This document shows, piece by piece, positions 7,632 through 17,369 of a stretch of DNA of 55,113 bases. The position numbers and the translations under genes were made by a program. The stretch's first letter is position 1. Each line of letters begins with the position of its first letter. This DNA comes from Spirochaetales bacterium (GTDB lineage: Bacteria; Spirochaetota; Spirochaetia; SZUA-6; RPPD01). The DNA lies in the NCBI GenBank assembly GCA_016934415.1, contig JAFGSW010000055.1, positions 1 through 55,113 of the forward strand, written 5' to 3'. The notes below the pieces were generated by a model that was not told the origin of the DNA, searched no databases, and worked only from the letters and a program-made list of their open reading frames with translations.

Positions 7632-10600
7632 TTACACTTTCAGCTTGGCAAAGAGTTCCAATGTGGAATTCACATTGCACTTTTTATGAATTCGAGTCAT
7701 GTGGGTTCTCATGGTATTCATAGAAATATTCAAGCGCGCCGCGATTTGCTTGTGCGGGAGTCCCAGCCTCAGAAGCGATATTATTTCGATCTCCTTTTTT
7801 GAAATGCCGTATCTGACGTACAACCGGTCGATATCGTCCGAATTGTGTTTGAAAATTTCATCTTCGTGTTTGTTTACCTCGGCTTCGATCGCCCTGTAGA
7901 CTTTGCTTCCAAGGAACAGAATGGTTTTTTTCTTCAACGCTTCCCGTATTTTCAGATTGGACCGTATTTTTGCGATGAGCTCGTCCATGAGAAAAGGCTT
8001 CGTGATGAAATCGACGGCCCCCTGGTTCAATGCCTTGAGTCGGTCCATACGCGTATTTATTCCGGTGAGGAAGATGAACGGGATATCCCGATAGTATTCA
8101 TTCTTCATCATTTCGTCAAAAAGACGGAAGCCGTCCATTTTATCCATGAGGATGTCCGAAACAATGATATTGGGTTTGGGAATGTGTTTCAGCTTTTCCA
8201 ACGCGTCGAAACCGTTGACCGCGCAATATACGTTGAAAATATCTTTTGTGTGATCCACGAAGTAAGAAAGGAGCTCCGCGTTATCCTCGACATACAACAA
8301 GTTGCTGCGTACTCCGCGACGCGCGTCGTCGGCTTCATGCACCGTCGGCTGGACGGTCCGCTTGAAATGCGTTCTGACCGGGGTCGTGGTTCGCGCCGGC
8401 GTAAAACCGCAGATGAAGGTCGTCCCCCTTCCCTTGACGCTCGTGACGCGGATCTCGGCTCCAAGCTCATCGAGAATTTTTTTGACGATATCCAATCCAA
8501 TACCGAATCCGGCCGCACCTTCCCCCGCGCCGTTCACTTGATAATATCGTTCGAAAATGTGTTCAATCTGTTCCGTGCTCAGGCCGACGCCCGTATCCTT
8601 CACGGAAAACTCAACCTTGTCCCCTCTCCTGCCCAATGAGACCTTGATACTCCCGCCTTTTTTTGTGAACCGAACCGCGTTTTGCAGCAGGTTCCCGACG
8701 ACTCCCTCGAGGGCTTCGGGATCGGCGGCGACAAAAATATCCGGAGCGATCTCGTCATAAAACCGGAGACGCTTTCTGCGGGCGCTTTCCGTGAACAATA
8801 TCACGTCATTCCGCACGATATCCGAAAAATCCGCGATTTGATTATGCCGGTAAACGATTCTGCCGCTTTCGATTTTTTCACGTGAAAGATAATGGTCCAT
8901 AACCTCGACGAGCGCTTCAAAATTGGATTTCAATGCTTGAAGCTCGTCCGATAAACCCACTTTTGCGATGTAGGCGTCGAGATAATTGTGGATGAGCGTC
9001 AACGGGTTCTTTATCTCATGGGCGATATTGTTGAAAAAATTCGTCCTCTCCCGATTGGCCGATTCCAACTGGCGCGTCCGCTCCTTCACTTTTTCCTCGA
9101 GATGCCCGGCGAATTCCTGGATCGCCTTGGTCTGCATCGCGCTGTTGATGGAGGCGCTTATTTGTGCTGCGAGACTGTGGTATATCGGGTCGACGACGCG
9201 ATTGGTGACATCGAATACGATGTACCCGAAATTAGTTTCCGCGAAAAAAAGAGCGACCACAAAGTACTCGAAAACTGAGTTTTTTTGCATGACGCCCGGG
9301 ACGAGCTCTTTCGCCGGAAACGGCGACTTGTCCGTCGCCGGATGGACAACCGATCCTGAATGATACTGCATCAACAGTCTGGCCGTTCTCCGTGAGGAGT
9401 CCGTGTACAAGCAGACATAGAATCGCTTGAAAGGAAGCCACGGCAGCAGTTGCATGGAAATGATTTCTTTAAGCCGGCTGAGGTTAATCAAGTTTAGAAA
9501 ATCGTCATTGATTATCAGCTTGCTCTCCTCTATCGTTTTTAGATTCACCTCATGGCTGGATCGATGCGCCTCGGCCGACAAGCCGGCGACAATCAATGAT
9601 TCATTTTGAAGGGCCCGGAACAGTTCTCGCCGCGCGGGATCGCCGCAACCGTCAGCCGCCGCCGAAAAAAACGAGACGGTGAATCGGTAGACTGCTTCCA
9701 TGTCCGTTTTCATTTCGAAAAACCGCCCGAATAGGTCCCCTATACGTTTCAGGAATTTCCTTCTCTCACCGTCATTGCCGACGGCGGGAAGCCCGCGCGC
9801 CAGCGACTCAACCGCCGTACGCACGCCGGATTTTTCGAGCAGTGAAGGCGCTTGTTGTTCAATGATTTCGACCAGGCGCTCGGCGCCATCCGCGGGACCC
9901 CGCCGGACGCGCCGCTTCTTTTGATCGCGAACCCGCCCGCCGCATGAAAGGATGCGGTCCAGCTTATCCACGTCCGTGCAGCCGCACGATTCCCTGATGA
10001 TGAGTTGAGTCGGAAGCACGATCCTGGGCTGGACGTTTTCCCCGGTCAGAACGGCACGCATGGCTTTCACACTCTCCCGGCCAATGTCAACAAGCGATTG
10101 CCGAATTGTGGTGAGTCCGGGGTTGCGCTGGCGGACGGCTTCTATGTCATCGAAGCCGGTTACGGCGACATCCGCGGGCACCCTGATGCCGCGCCGCTCA
10201 AGCTCCTTTATCGCGAAAATCGCCATCGCGTCGTTTGCGGCGACGATCGCGTCGAAATCGATCCGCCGCTCGTCCAAGAGGATCTTCACCGCGTCGGTTC
10301 CGCTGGCGTAAAAATCGCCGTCGTTGACGATGAGCCTTTCGTCGATCGCCGTGCCGGATTCGAGCAAGGTTTCCTTATAGGCATCGAACCGCTGCCGGCC
10401 GTCGATGCTGGTGCGCGGGCCATTGATGAACGCGATCCGACGGTACCCGTGGTCTTTCAGCAGGTGAGAGACGAGATTGCGCATACTTCGTTTATTATCG
10501 ATCAGTACGCTCGTCAAAGCCTTGCTGGAGCGTCCGATGCTGATGATCGGCAGCCCCGATATATTCCGGAACAACCTTCGTATCTCGGCGTCCGTCATCG

Positions 10601-10850
10601 TGTTGGCGACATGCTCCATAAGCAGGATCATCCCGTCGAAGTTTCGTTTTTCGATGAGATCGATGACCATGTTCGATTGTTTAAAGTACAAACCTGCGGC
10701 CGGGACACGGGAAAACCCGCATTCGAAACCTATAAAATTTAGGCCCGCCTCCCCGCACGCCGCTTGAACGCTTTTAAAAATATTGGATGAATATTTATTG
10801 TATCCGGTAATGAATCCCAGTCCTATGGTGAATCGTTTTTTCCCGGCCAT
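7632..10850 (-). CDS. Hybrid sensor: LacI-type sugar-binding, kinase, receiver, LuxR HTH
   Basis: A complete signalling system in one soluble 1072-aa chain. Residues 5-290 are a LacI/periplasmic-binding-like ligand domain (NGPRTSIDGRQRFDAY, VTGFDDIEAVRQRNPGLTTI, IIRESCGC) without the LacI DNA-binding helix-turn-helix. A linker of about 300 residues follows, with a coiled coil near 580-605. HisKA has His611 in NIAHEIKNPL, and the HATPase has DTGVGLS and GFGIGLDIVKKI. A receiver domain (about 870-990) has the acceptor Asp in IIVSDILMDKMDGF. The C-terminus is a LuxR-type HTH (about 1010-1072; LSIxMNTMRTHMTRIHKK-like). No membrane segment is evident, so it should sense an intracellular sugar. Its place beside the two xylanases suggests xylose or a xylo-oligosaccharide as ligand and the xylanase promoters as targets; both are inference. 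Confidence 0.9.
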   Translation of the reverse strand: MAGKKRFTIGLGFITGYNKYSSNIFKSVQAACGEAGLNFIGFECGFSRVPAAGLYFKQSNMVIDLIEKRNFDGMILLMEHVANTMTDAEIRRLFRNISGLPIISIGRSSKALTSVLIDNKRSMRNLVSHLLKDHGYRRIAFINGPRTSIDGRQRFDAYKETLLESGTAIDERLIVNDGDFYASGTDAVKILLDERRIDFDAIVAANDAMAIFAIKELERRGIRVPADVAVTGFDDIEAVRQRNPGLTTIRQSLVDIGRESVKAMRAVLTGENVQPRIVLPTQLIIRESCGCTDVDKLDRILSCGGRVRDQKKRRVRRGPADGAERLVEIIEQQAPSLLEKSGVRTAVESLARGLPAVGNDGERRKFLKRIGDLFGRFFEMKTDMEAVYRFTVSFFSAAADGCGDPARRELFRALQNESLIVAGLSAEAHRSSHEVNLKTIEESKLIINDDFLNLINLSRLKEIISMQLLPWLPFKRFYVCLYTDSSRRTARLLMQYHSGSVVHPATDKSPFPAKELVPGVMQKNSVFEYFVVALFFAETNFGYIVFDVTNRVVDPIYHSLAAQISASINSAMQTKAIQEFAGHLEEKVKERTRQLESANRERTNFFNNIAHEIKNPLTLIHNYLDAYIAKVGLSDELQALKSNFEALVEVMDHYLSREKIESGRIVYRHNQIADFSDIVRNDVILFTESARRKRLRFYDEIAPDIFVAADPEALEGVVGNLLQNAVRFTKKGGSIKVSLGRRGDKVEFSVKDTGVGLSTEQIEHIFERYYQVNGAGEGAAGFGIGLDIVKKILDELGAEIRVTSVKGRGTTFICGFTPARTTTPVRTHFKRTVQPTVHEADDARRGVRSNLLYVEDNAELLSYFVDHTKDIFNVYCAVNGFDALEKLKHIPKPNIIVSDILMDKMDGFRLFDEMMKNEYYRDIPFIFLTGINTRMDRLKALNQGAVDFITKPFLMDELIAKIRSNLKIREALKKKTILFLGSKVYRAIEAEVNKHEDEIFKHNSDDIDRLYVRYGISKKEIEIISLLRLGLPHKQIAARLNISMNTMRTHMTRIHKKCNVNSTLELFAKLKV

Positions 10851-11232
10851 TTGCCATCCCTGATCGACGACGCGCTGTACTTTTTCACCGCCTCCGGCCG
10901 GTCATCCAGCGACGGCAGGCAGGGAGCAGAAGCAACACTTTACATGAACTGTCAACTTATTAAAAAAATATTGAAATGACTTAGTGCCGAATCAGAAGAT
11001 TTGGATAATTAACATATTTAGGGAATAATTACAACCCCTTGAAAAGCTTTTTCCAGTGCCCCCAAGAATGTTGCGTGGTCTTGTCCAAAGCCGATATTGG
11101 AACCGATTCACATTCAAGAGAGCCCTTCAGAGCTATATTCGCACATTATACGCACTACCCGTGATGGAGATAATGGAGAATAACAATCTTGGGAGCACTC
11201 CTAAAGCTTCGCCGAAAACACCGAGCGTGTCC
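10851..11232. other. Gene-free divergent region
   Basis: AT-rich spacer between the sensor gene (- strand) and the FKBP gene (+ strand). It must hold the sensor promoter, but I see no convincing pair of boxes. A 61-codon open frame at 11056-11241 has no ribosome site and no recognisable features. Confidence 0.6.
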
Positions 11233-11261
11233 TTGTCATAGATCCGGAATCTCATTATTAT
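11233..11261 (+). promoter_or_regulatory. Sigma70-like promoter of the FKBP gene
   Basis: TTGTCA (11233-11238), 17 bases, TATTAT (11256-11261). The inferred start near 11268 gives a 25-base leader to the ATG at 11293. This supports the later start codon over the in-frame ATG at 11260. Confidence 0.7.
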
Positions 11262-11292
11262 GACGGGCGGTAGAACAAACCGGAGGACCACC

Positions 11293-11793
11293 ATGAACCA
11301 TATGAAACGGATCATTCTCATCATCGGCCTGGTTGGGCTGGTGGTATCCGCCGCGGGCTGCACCGTCAAGGCCAAGGCCGGCGATACGGTGCAAGTGGAG
11401 TACAAGGGGACGCTCGCCGACGGCACCGTCTTCGACCCGGGGGCCCAGCCGCTCACCTTCACGCTCGGAGAAGGCCGGGTGATCGCCGGCTTCGACGACG
11501 CGGTGACGGGCATGGGGATCGGCGAATCAAAAACCGTGACGATCCCGGCCGCCGAAGCGTACGGCCCCGTGCGCCCGGAGCTCGTGGAGAAAATTAACCG
11601 GAGCGAGATTCCGAGTATACGCGACCCCGAAGTGGGACAACAACTCCAGGGAACCAGCCCCGACGGCAGAGTCATAACCGCCACGATCATCGAGGTCACG
11701 GACAAAACCGTCACCCTCGACCAGAACCACACGCTGGCGGGCAAGGACCTGACGTTTTACATCAAGGTGCTGGAGATCGTGCAGCCCCATTGA
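11293..11793 (+). CDS. FKBP-type peptidyl-prolyl isomerase lipoprotein
   Basis: Predicted envelope-anchored prolyl isomerase, 166 aa. The ATG follows a CGGAGGA site; the upstream ATG at 11260 lies in the -10 box. The signal ends in lipobox SAAGC (Cys23). The FKBP domain starts AGDTVQVEYKGTLADGTVFD (VxxxYxGxLxDGxxFD), then FTLGEGRVIAGFDDAVTGM and GESKTVTIPAAEAYG, the last part typical of SlyD-type FKBPs with an inserted chaperone flap (about residues 100-140). It lacks the His-rich SlyD tail. It probably assists folding of exported proteins. It is transcribed alone or with the next gene, 130 bases downstream. Confidence 0.9.
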   Translation: MNHMKRIILIIGLVGLVVSAAGCTVKAKAGDTVQVEYKGTLADGTVFDPGAQPLTFTLGEGRVIAGFDDAVTGMGIGESKTVTIPAAEAYGPVRPELVEKINRSEIPSIRDPEVGQQLQGTSPDGRVITATIIEVTDKTVTLDQNHTLAGKDLTFYIKVLEIVQPH

Positions 11794-11923
11794 CGGCCGG
11801 CACGCGCGCTTAGGCCTGCGCTGCACGGCTATCGGGCCCGGGTTCTCTTGCGCTCTCGGCTATTTTCTCCTACACTCACCGAGTAGTCACTTACGGAAAA
11901 GAACGGCGAAACCCGGGAGCACC

Positions 11924-13057
11924 ATGAAATCGCTCTTCCTGTCTCTCATTCTTGTTTGTGCCAGTAATGAAACGATTCCCGCCCATGAGCTTCGGGTAAA
12001 CACCGCGGCCGAGGATATCCTCGGCCGCGATGAACGCGAGCTGCGGATTTTCGCGGACGGGGCGCTTAAGGAAACGCTCCGGAAAGACATGACTCGCGGG
12101 CAAGCGTGGGATATAGCATGGACGCATTCATTCACGAGCGTCATCAACGACGAGCTCTGGGACCAGGATTCCCCGGACGCGGACGATCATCTCGGCACCC
12201 TTCACGTCGTCCCATCCCAACCCTCCGCCCTAAAGGCGAGCGCCCGGTTTTCGCGCGACGGCGCCGCATACGAACTATCGTACTTTATCCGCGTCGCCCA
12301 ATCCGGCTCCCCGAAGGTAAAAGCCACAATTGCGCTTCGAGCGTTCTCCGACGACCCGCGCCCCGGTGTATTCACCGCGATCGATAAAAGAAAGCTCTTC
12401 GCCGATTTGAAAAAGAGGATCGAAGACCCCGCATTGATTTCCCCGTCCGGCGAGTCCTTGTGCGGACCGAGCGCCGTATTATACCTCCTCGTGAAAAACG
12501 ATCCCGAGCGATACGTGGAGTTGGCGCGCGATCTTTACAGTGACGGGCAATATCGGATGGATGACGGCAAAACGATGAAGCTAGGACGCCGCCTTCGCAC
12601 CGGAGCGGAGCCGAAGGGCATTTCGCCCGCGGATTGGATGCTGGCCGCCTCGCTGCGCGACGCGTCCAATCTGGCGTCCGATTTCGATCCGGGCGACCGT
12701 TTGTCGGGCATCACCCTGCCGGGAGAAATAGGCGAGCGGATGAAAGACCTCTTGGGATGCGGCCGCATAGAGGTCGATACCATTTTCCTCTACGGGGAGA
12801 AGAAGGAATTGGAAGCTGCGAGAGACGCTGTCGCGTCCGGCAACGTCGCCGTTCTCCTCGTAAATACAGGCTATCTTCCGGGCCGGAAAACGGGGAGCGT
12901 GAATCTCGCCGACCACTGGATCGTCCTGCTTTCGGTGAGCGCCTCCGTCAACCGCACTATTTTTAAAATCTGGTCCTGGGGCAAAGAATACGACCTGAAT
13001 ATGAGCGTGGAGGAGTTCAAGCACTTCATGTGGGGAACCGTGATCGGTTATTACTGA
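11924..13057 (+). CDS. Secreted protein, putative papain-fold cysteine peptidase
   Basis: 377 aa, not recognised as a named family. A weak signal peptide (residues 1-20, ending TIPA) suggests export. The C-terminal half has a triad-like layout: Cys180 in SGESLCGPSAVLYLL, which resembles the CGP(A/S)A block of C39-like and papain-fold proteins, His331 in NLADHWIVLLS, and a following W-S-W-G strand at 350-353. The N-terminal half (about 25-150) has no recognisable motif. It could be a peptidase, a transglutaminase-like enzyme, or an inactive relative. Function is inference from the Cys/His motifs only. The start follows GGGAGC, and no partner gene is seen. Confidence 0.6.
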   Translation: MKSLFLSLILVCASNETIPAHELRVNTAAEDILGRDERELRIFADGALKETLRKDMTRGQAWDIAWTHSFTSVINDELWDQDSPDADDHLGTLHVVPSQPSALKASARFSRDGAAYELSYFIRVAQSGSPKVKATIALRAFSDDPRPGVFTAIDKRKLFADLKKRIEDPALISPSGESLCGPSAVLYLLVKNDPERYVELARDLYSDGQYRMDDGKTMKLGRRLRTGAEPKGISPADWMLAASLRDASNLASDFDPGDRLSGITLPGEIGERMKDLLGCGRIEVDTIFLYGEKKELEAARDAVASGNVAVLLVNTGYLPGRKTGSVNLADHWIVLLSVSASVNRTIFKIWSWGKEYDLNMSVEEFKHFMWGTVIGYY

Positions 13058-13079
13058 GATCATCGCCCTCCTTGTTCCT

Positions 13080-13180
13080 TTCCCGGCTTCTTTTTTTCAT
13101 CCGCGCTCATCCGCGTTTAGTCGTAGTTCACTTCTTCCTTCCTCATCTGTCATCCGTCTTCATCCGTGTCATCTTCCTCA
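13080..13180. repeat. Dispersed CGGATGA-type repeat, copy A
   Basis: On the - strand the spacer reads as repeated CGGATGA units with GATGAGGAAGGAAGAAG. A closely similar block occurs at 23090-23163, and both lead directly into the terminator of a - strand gene. This is a duplicated intergenic module rather than coding sequence. Confidence 0.7.
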
Positions 13181-13208
13181 AAAAAAACCGCCCGTGCAAC
13201 CGGGCTGG
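13180..13208 (-). terminator. Terminator of the chemosensory operon
   Basis: On the - strand GCCCG pairs with CGGGC around a six-base loop (flanking ACC/GGT pairs with one bulge), followed by eight T. It lies just after the cheB stop. Confidence 0.8.
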
Positions 13209-13224
13209 TTCGAAATCCCAGCGC

Positions 13225-14304
13225 CTAACGAAACGCCATTATCTCCGCCGCCACTTTATCCAGCGGCACGAATTTGTCGACCGCCTTCATGCGAAAAGCC
13301 TCTTTCGGCATGCCGAAGACGATGCAGGTGGCTTCATCCTGAGCCAATGTCTTCGCGCCCGCTTCCCGCATTTCCAGCAGGCCGCGGGCTCCGTCGTCGC
13401 CCATCCCCGTCATGATCACGCCCAACGCGTTCCGGCCCGCGTAGCGGGCCACGGACCGGAAGAGAACGTCCACCGACGGCCGGTGGCGGGAGACGAGCGG
13501 GCCGTCCTTGATTTCCACGTAATACCGCGTCCCGCTCCGCTTGAGCAGTGTGTGCCGGTTGCCCGGGGCGATCAGCGCCCGCCCCCGGATGACGCTGTCG
13601 TTGTTCTCCGCTTCCTTCACCGCGATCCGGCACAACGAGTCCAAACGCCGCGCGAAGCTGCTCGTGAAATGCTCGGGCATGTGTTGGACCACGACTATGC
13701 CGGGAGCGTCGTGAGAAAGAGCTTCAAGAATCGCGCGGATCGCCTCCGTTCCTCCCGTGGAAGCGCCGAGAGCGACGAGCTTGTCCGTGGTTTCTATCGG
13801 CGATATCCGCGTCGGCTTGGCCAACACCGCGTCGGCCGACAGTTTCGGCGGGGGGATTCGGACGGGAGACCGCGCTGCCAGCTTGCCGCGCGAGGCGTAC
13901 GCCGCCTTGATCGCGTCGGTGAGCAAGATGCGCTCCTCCTCCAAAAAATCCTTCGCCCCTAATTTCGGCTTGCGGATGATCTCACTCGCCCCGTATTCGA
14001 TGGCGCGGAGCCAGTTCTCCTGGCCCGATTCGGCCTGGCTTGAGCAGATGACCACCGGAATGGGATGTTGGGCCATCAGTTTTTCCAGGAACGTCAGCCC
14101 GTCCATGCGGGGCATTTCGATATCGAGGACGATGACGTCCGGGATGCGCTCTTCGATCTTGACGGCGGCGATGAAGGGATCTTGCGCGGCGCCGCTCACG
14201 GCCAGCTCGGGATCTCCGTTTACGATGTCGGTCAGTGTCCGCCGCACCACCGCCGAGTCATCGATGATGAGTACATTGATTTTAGGAAACCGCCCCTCGA
14301 TCAC
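13225..14304 (-). CDS. cheB: Chemotaxis protein-glutamate methylesterase CheB
   Basis: Removes methyl groups from (and deamidates) receptor glutamates, 359 aa. The receiver domain (about 8-125) has acidic pocket D15/D16 and acceptor Asp61 in [13 protein letters not shown]. The catalytic domain (about 174-357) carries Ser182 ([10 protein letters not shown]), His208 (VVQHMP) and Asp304 ([10 protein letters not shown]), the full triad. The start is GTG, overlapping the cheR stop by four bases (GTGA), so translation is coupled. It is the last gene of the operon; its level depends on read-through from the MCP/CheW genes upstream. Confidence 0.96.
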   Translation of the reverse strand: MIEGRFPKINVLIIDDSAVVRRTLTDIVNGDPELAVSGAAQDPFIAAVKIEERIPDVIVLDIEMPRMDGLTFLEKLMAQHPIPVVICSSQAESGQENWLRAIEYGASEIIRKPKLGAKDFLEEERILLTDAIKAAYASRGKLAARSPVRIPPPKLSADAVLAKPTRISPIETTDKLVALGASTGGTEAIRAILEALSHDAPGIVVVQHMPEHFTSSFARRLDSLCRIAVKEAENNDSVIRGRALIAPGNRHTLLKRSGTRYYVEIKDGPLVSRHRPSVDVLFRSVARYAGRNALGVIMTGMGDDGARGLLEMREAGAKTLAQDEATCIVFGMPKEAFRMKAVDKFVPLDKVAAEIMAFR

Positions 14305-15185
14305 GCGTCCTCACTCGTTCCGTCGATCGAACGATACACGGTCGGTAAGACGGAAGCGAACGGCACTCCCATGTTGCAGAGATTTTCCGAATGCCCGGTG
14401 AAAAGATAACCGCCGCGGGCCATACTCTCGGCGAACCGGCGGAACAATCGAGTCTGCGTCGCGCGGTCGAAATAAATGACGACGTTCCGGCAGAAAATGA
14501 CGTCCGGTCGAACCGGCAGATCGAAGGACTTCTCCATGAGATTGAGCCGGAAGAAGCGCACCGCGGCCCGCAGCGCCGGAACGATTCTAAATTCATTCTT
14601 CTCCCGATCCTTGCTGCGGAGCAGGTATTTCGCCCGCAGCGTCACGGGCACCGTCCGGATCGCCGCCTCGGAGTACACCGCCAGTCGGGCCGTTTCCAAA
14701 GCTCTCGTCGAAATGTCGCTCGCGAGCACCAGAAAAGGGAACGTCGTCCCGGCGCTCGCGTATTCCGAAATGCTCATTGCCAGGCTGTACGGCTCTTCGC
14801 CGGTGGAACAGCCGGCGCTCCACACGACGAGCGGCCGCGACGCCGTCAATTCCCGTTCCGCCCGGATCGCGGGCAGCACCGTCCGCGTCAGGATATCGAA
14901 ATGTACCGGTTCCCTGAAAAATTCCGTCTTGTTGGTGGTCGCGACGTCGAAGAGGTGATCCAGCTCCTCTTCCTGACCGCGCGGCGAAAAAAAGAACGCG
15001 CAGTATTCTTCATAACCGCCCAGACCCAGCGCTTTCAGCCGTTTGTGGACGCGGGACTGCAGCATGAGGTGCTTGCTTCGGGGCATTTTGATGCCGAGAT
15101 TCTCGTGAATATATGAGGCGAGCCGTCGAAACACCTCATCGGACATCAGGGGAATCAAGAAAGGTTCGCTGCGAAACTCAACCAT
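14301..15185 (-). CDS. cheR: Chemotaxis protein methyltransferase CheR
   Basis: SAM-dependent methylation of receptor glutamates, 294 aa from the ATG at 15185, which overlaps the cheA stop (ATGGTTGA). A GTG four codons upstream is an alternative start. The N-terminal CheR helical domain (about 12-70) has the IHENLGIKM segment. The SAM-binding domain follows with [32 protein letters not shown] and [13 protein letters not shown], then [10 protein letters not shown]. No TPR or pentapeptide-binding extension is present, and the length is usual. Paired with cheB, it gives an adaptation system for the MCPs of this cluster. Confidence 0.95.
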   Translation of the reverse strand: MVEFRSEPFLIPLMSDEVFRRLASYIHENLGIKMPRSKHLMLQSRVHKRLKALGLGGYEEYCAFFFSPRGQEEELDHLFDVATTNKTEFFREPVHFDILTRTVLPAIRAERELTASRPLVVWSAGCSTGEEPYSLAMSISEYASAGTTFPFLVLASDISTRALETARLAVYSEAAIRTVPVTLRAKYLLRSKDREKNEFRIVPALRAAVRFFRLNLMEKSFDLPVRPDVIFCRNVVIYFDRATQTRLFRRFAESMARGGYLFTGHSENLCNMGVPFASVLPTVYRSIDGTSEDA

Positions 15186-17331
15186 AAGCCCGATCACGGC
15201 GATTCAACCGCGCGGCAGTTACCCGGCGGACCGTCGCGGCTATGCGCCCCACGTCGAGAATCAGCGAGACCGTTCCGTCGCCGGTGACCGTAGCGCCGAG
15301 AATGCCCTCGGCGCCGGAAAGCAGTCCGCCGATTGATTTGATCACCACTTGCGCGTTCCCCACCAATTCGTCCACCGCCATTCCGAAGCGAAGTTCGGAC
15401 CGCACTACCACCACTTTCTCAAACGGCGGCGGGTCTCCGGTGATTCCGAAGTATTCCCGAAGGCGGATATACGGCAGAAGCTCGCCTTGGACCGTGAGAA
15501 TCCGCCCGGTCCCGAAGCCGTCGGCGGCGCCTTCACCCGCCCCGGCCGGCAACTCCACGCATTCCTCCACGTTTGTCATCGGTATGACGAAAAGATCGCC
15601 GGCGATGCGCACGAACAATCCTTCGATAATCGAAAGCGTGAGAGGGATCTTCAACAACACCGCCGTCCCGCGGCCCGGCTCGCTCCGCAGCGTCACACGG
15701 CCTCCGAGGGATTCGATCGTCCTCTTGACGACGTCCATGCCAACGCCGCGGCCCGATATTTCCGTGACCGAGCGGGCCGTTGAAAAACCGGGCAAAAAGA
15801 CGAAGGAATGAATCTCGTCGTCGGGCGGCGTTGTATTTTCGGCGATAAGGCCGCGCTCCCTGGCTCTACGCAGGATGCCGTCGCGATCAAGGCCGCGCCC
15901 GTCGTCGGTCACTTCGATGTTGATTTCCGCCGCCTCGTGAAAGGCGCGCAGGCCGATCCTGCCCGCGGCCCGCTTCCCACGCGCCGTCCGCTCGGCCTCC
16001 GGCTCGATCCCGTGGTCGATGCAGTTGCGGATGATGTGCACAAGCGGATCGTTGAGCCGCTCGATGACGCTCTTGTCGAGCTCGGTCTCGCTTCCGGAGA
16101 CGCTGAATTCCACGTTCTTTCCCAATTCGGCGGCCAAGTCGTGCACCACCCGATGGTAACGGCTGAAAATCGTATCAAGGGCGAGAAGCCGCACGCTCAT
16201 CGCCTCGTTCCTGAGCTGCTCCACGACCCGCTCGTTTTCCTCCAGGATAAGCCCAATCTCCTCCGCTCCGATCCGTCCGGCCGTTGTTTTCAGGCGCTCC
16301 TGGAGGGTGACCAGCTCCCCGACCAGGTTGATGAGATCGTCCACTTTTTCGGCCTTGACACGGATGCTCGTCAGCTTCAGGTCGGCCATCTTGATCGTGT
16401 TGAGTTTTTTGAGGTATTCTTGTTCGGCCAGGGCGGAGAGGATTTCCTGGCGGCCGACGAGGCCCGCCTCGCTCAACGCCTCGCCCAGCCGTTTGGGAGC
16501 TTGCAGGGCGCGCCGCAGGTCCTCCCGGCTGATATCGCCGCGGTCGAGCAGGATCTCTCCCAGTTTCTTGGCAGGGACCGTGTCGGCCGCCTCGCCGGCG
16601 TCGTGCACGTCGATCACGTCGATCGTGATCACGCTCTGGTCCTCCACGAATATGAAGACGTCTCGGACGGCGTTCTCGCCGCGGCTCGTCGAAAGAATGA
16701 CGTCCCAACCGAAATAACAGCGTTCCGGATCGAGCGTTTCCAGTTCGGGGATTTTATCGGGCAGGGCGATAATCCGGCACGCGCCCAACTCGGACAACTC
16801 TCTCAGCATCGCCTCGGGGTTGACGCCCTTCATGAAAATATCTTCGGGAGGGCGGAAGCGGATGCGGTACGTAACAAGATCGCCGGCCGCGTGCGCGTCC
16901 GCGGCGCCGGAGACTGCGTCCGACGCGGCGGAGCCCGCCCCGCCCTCCGTATCGAGTTCCCCGAGAAGCGCCAGGAGCGATTCCTTTTTCCCTTTCAGGA
17001 CGGCGTCTCCCTTCTCCCCCGAGAGGGCGGCGGCAATGGAGGCGCGTAAAAAATCGGACGATGCGAGCGCCGCCTCGGCGGCCTGCTTCGCGCACGATAA
17101 TTTCCCATCGCGGATTTTGGAGAAGAGCGATTCAAGCCGGTGGGCGAATTCCGAAACTTCCGTGAAATCGAACATCGCCGAAGTGCCCTTGATGGTGTGC
17201 AGGATGCGAAAGATGTCGTGAACGATCCCGCCGTCGCTTGGATCGGCGCCGAGGTCGAGCGCCGCCTTCTCAAGCCGTTCCAAAAGGTCCCTGGATTCAT
17301 CCCGAAACGTTTCCCTGTACGCGTCGTTCAT
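15178..17331 (-). CDS. cheA: Chemotaxis histidine kinase CheA
   Basis: 717 aa from the ATG at 17331 (upstream GAGGA site); the open frame extends further but would overlap the preceding MCP gene. P1 Hpt has His45 in FRILHTIKGTSAMFDF. Residues about 145-260 may be a P2-like domain (TYRIRFRPPEDIF). Residues about 262-325 hold two copies of a GEIL..RGDISREDL / GEALSEAGLVGRQEI motif like the N-terminal domain of GspE/MshE-type ATPases, unusual in CheA. P3 dimerisation (IRVKAEKVDDLINLVGELV), the HATPase (DDGRGLD, GRGVGMDVVKRTIESLGG) and a CheW-like P5 domain complete it. It should phosphorylate CheB and the CheY encoded at 22459. Confidence 0.95.
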   Translation of the reverse strand: MNDAYRETFRDESRDLLERLEKAALDLGADPSDGGIVHDIFRILHTIKGTSAMFDFTEVSEFAHRLESLFSKIRDGKLSCAKQAAEAALASSDFLRASIAAALSGEKGDAVLKGKKESLLALLGELDTEGGAGSAASDAVSGAADAHAAGDLVTYRIRFRPPEDIFMKGVNPEAMLRELSELGACRIIALPDKIPELETLDPERCYFGWDVILSTSRGENAVRDVFIFVEDQSVITIDVIDVHDAGEAADTVPAKKLGEILLDRGDISREDLRRALQAPKRLGEALSEAGLVGRQEILSALAEQEYLKKLNTIKMADLKLTSIRVKAEKVDDLINLVGELVTLQERLKTTAGRIGAEEIGLILEENERVVEQLRNEAMSVRLLALDTIFSRYHRVVHDLAAELGKNVEFSVSGSETELDKSVIERLNDPLVHIIRNCIDHGIEPEAERTARGKRAAGRIGLRAFHEAAEINIEVTDDGRGLDRDGILRRARERGLIAENTTPPDDEIHSFVFLPGFSTARSVTEISGRGVGMDVVKRTIESLGGRVTLRSEPGRGTAVLLKIPLTLSIIEGLFVRIAGDLFVIPMTNVEECVELPAGAGEGAADGFGTGRILTVQGELLPYIRLREYFGITGDPPPFEKVVVVRSELRFGMAVDELVGNAQVVIKSIGGLLSGAEGILGATVTGDGTVSLILDVGRIAATVRRVTAARLNRRDRAYG

Positions 17332-17369
17332 GGCACACCGTCGTTCCTCGGGCCGCCCGTGCCGCCGCC

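Noticed and set aside
15808..17049. 413-codon frame antisense to cheA
   Set aside because: High-GC shadow of a well-supported kinase gene.
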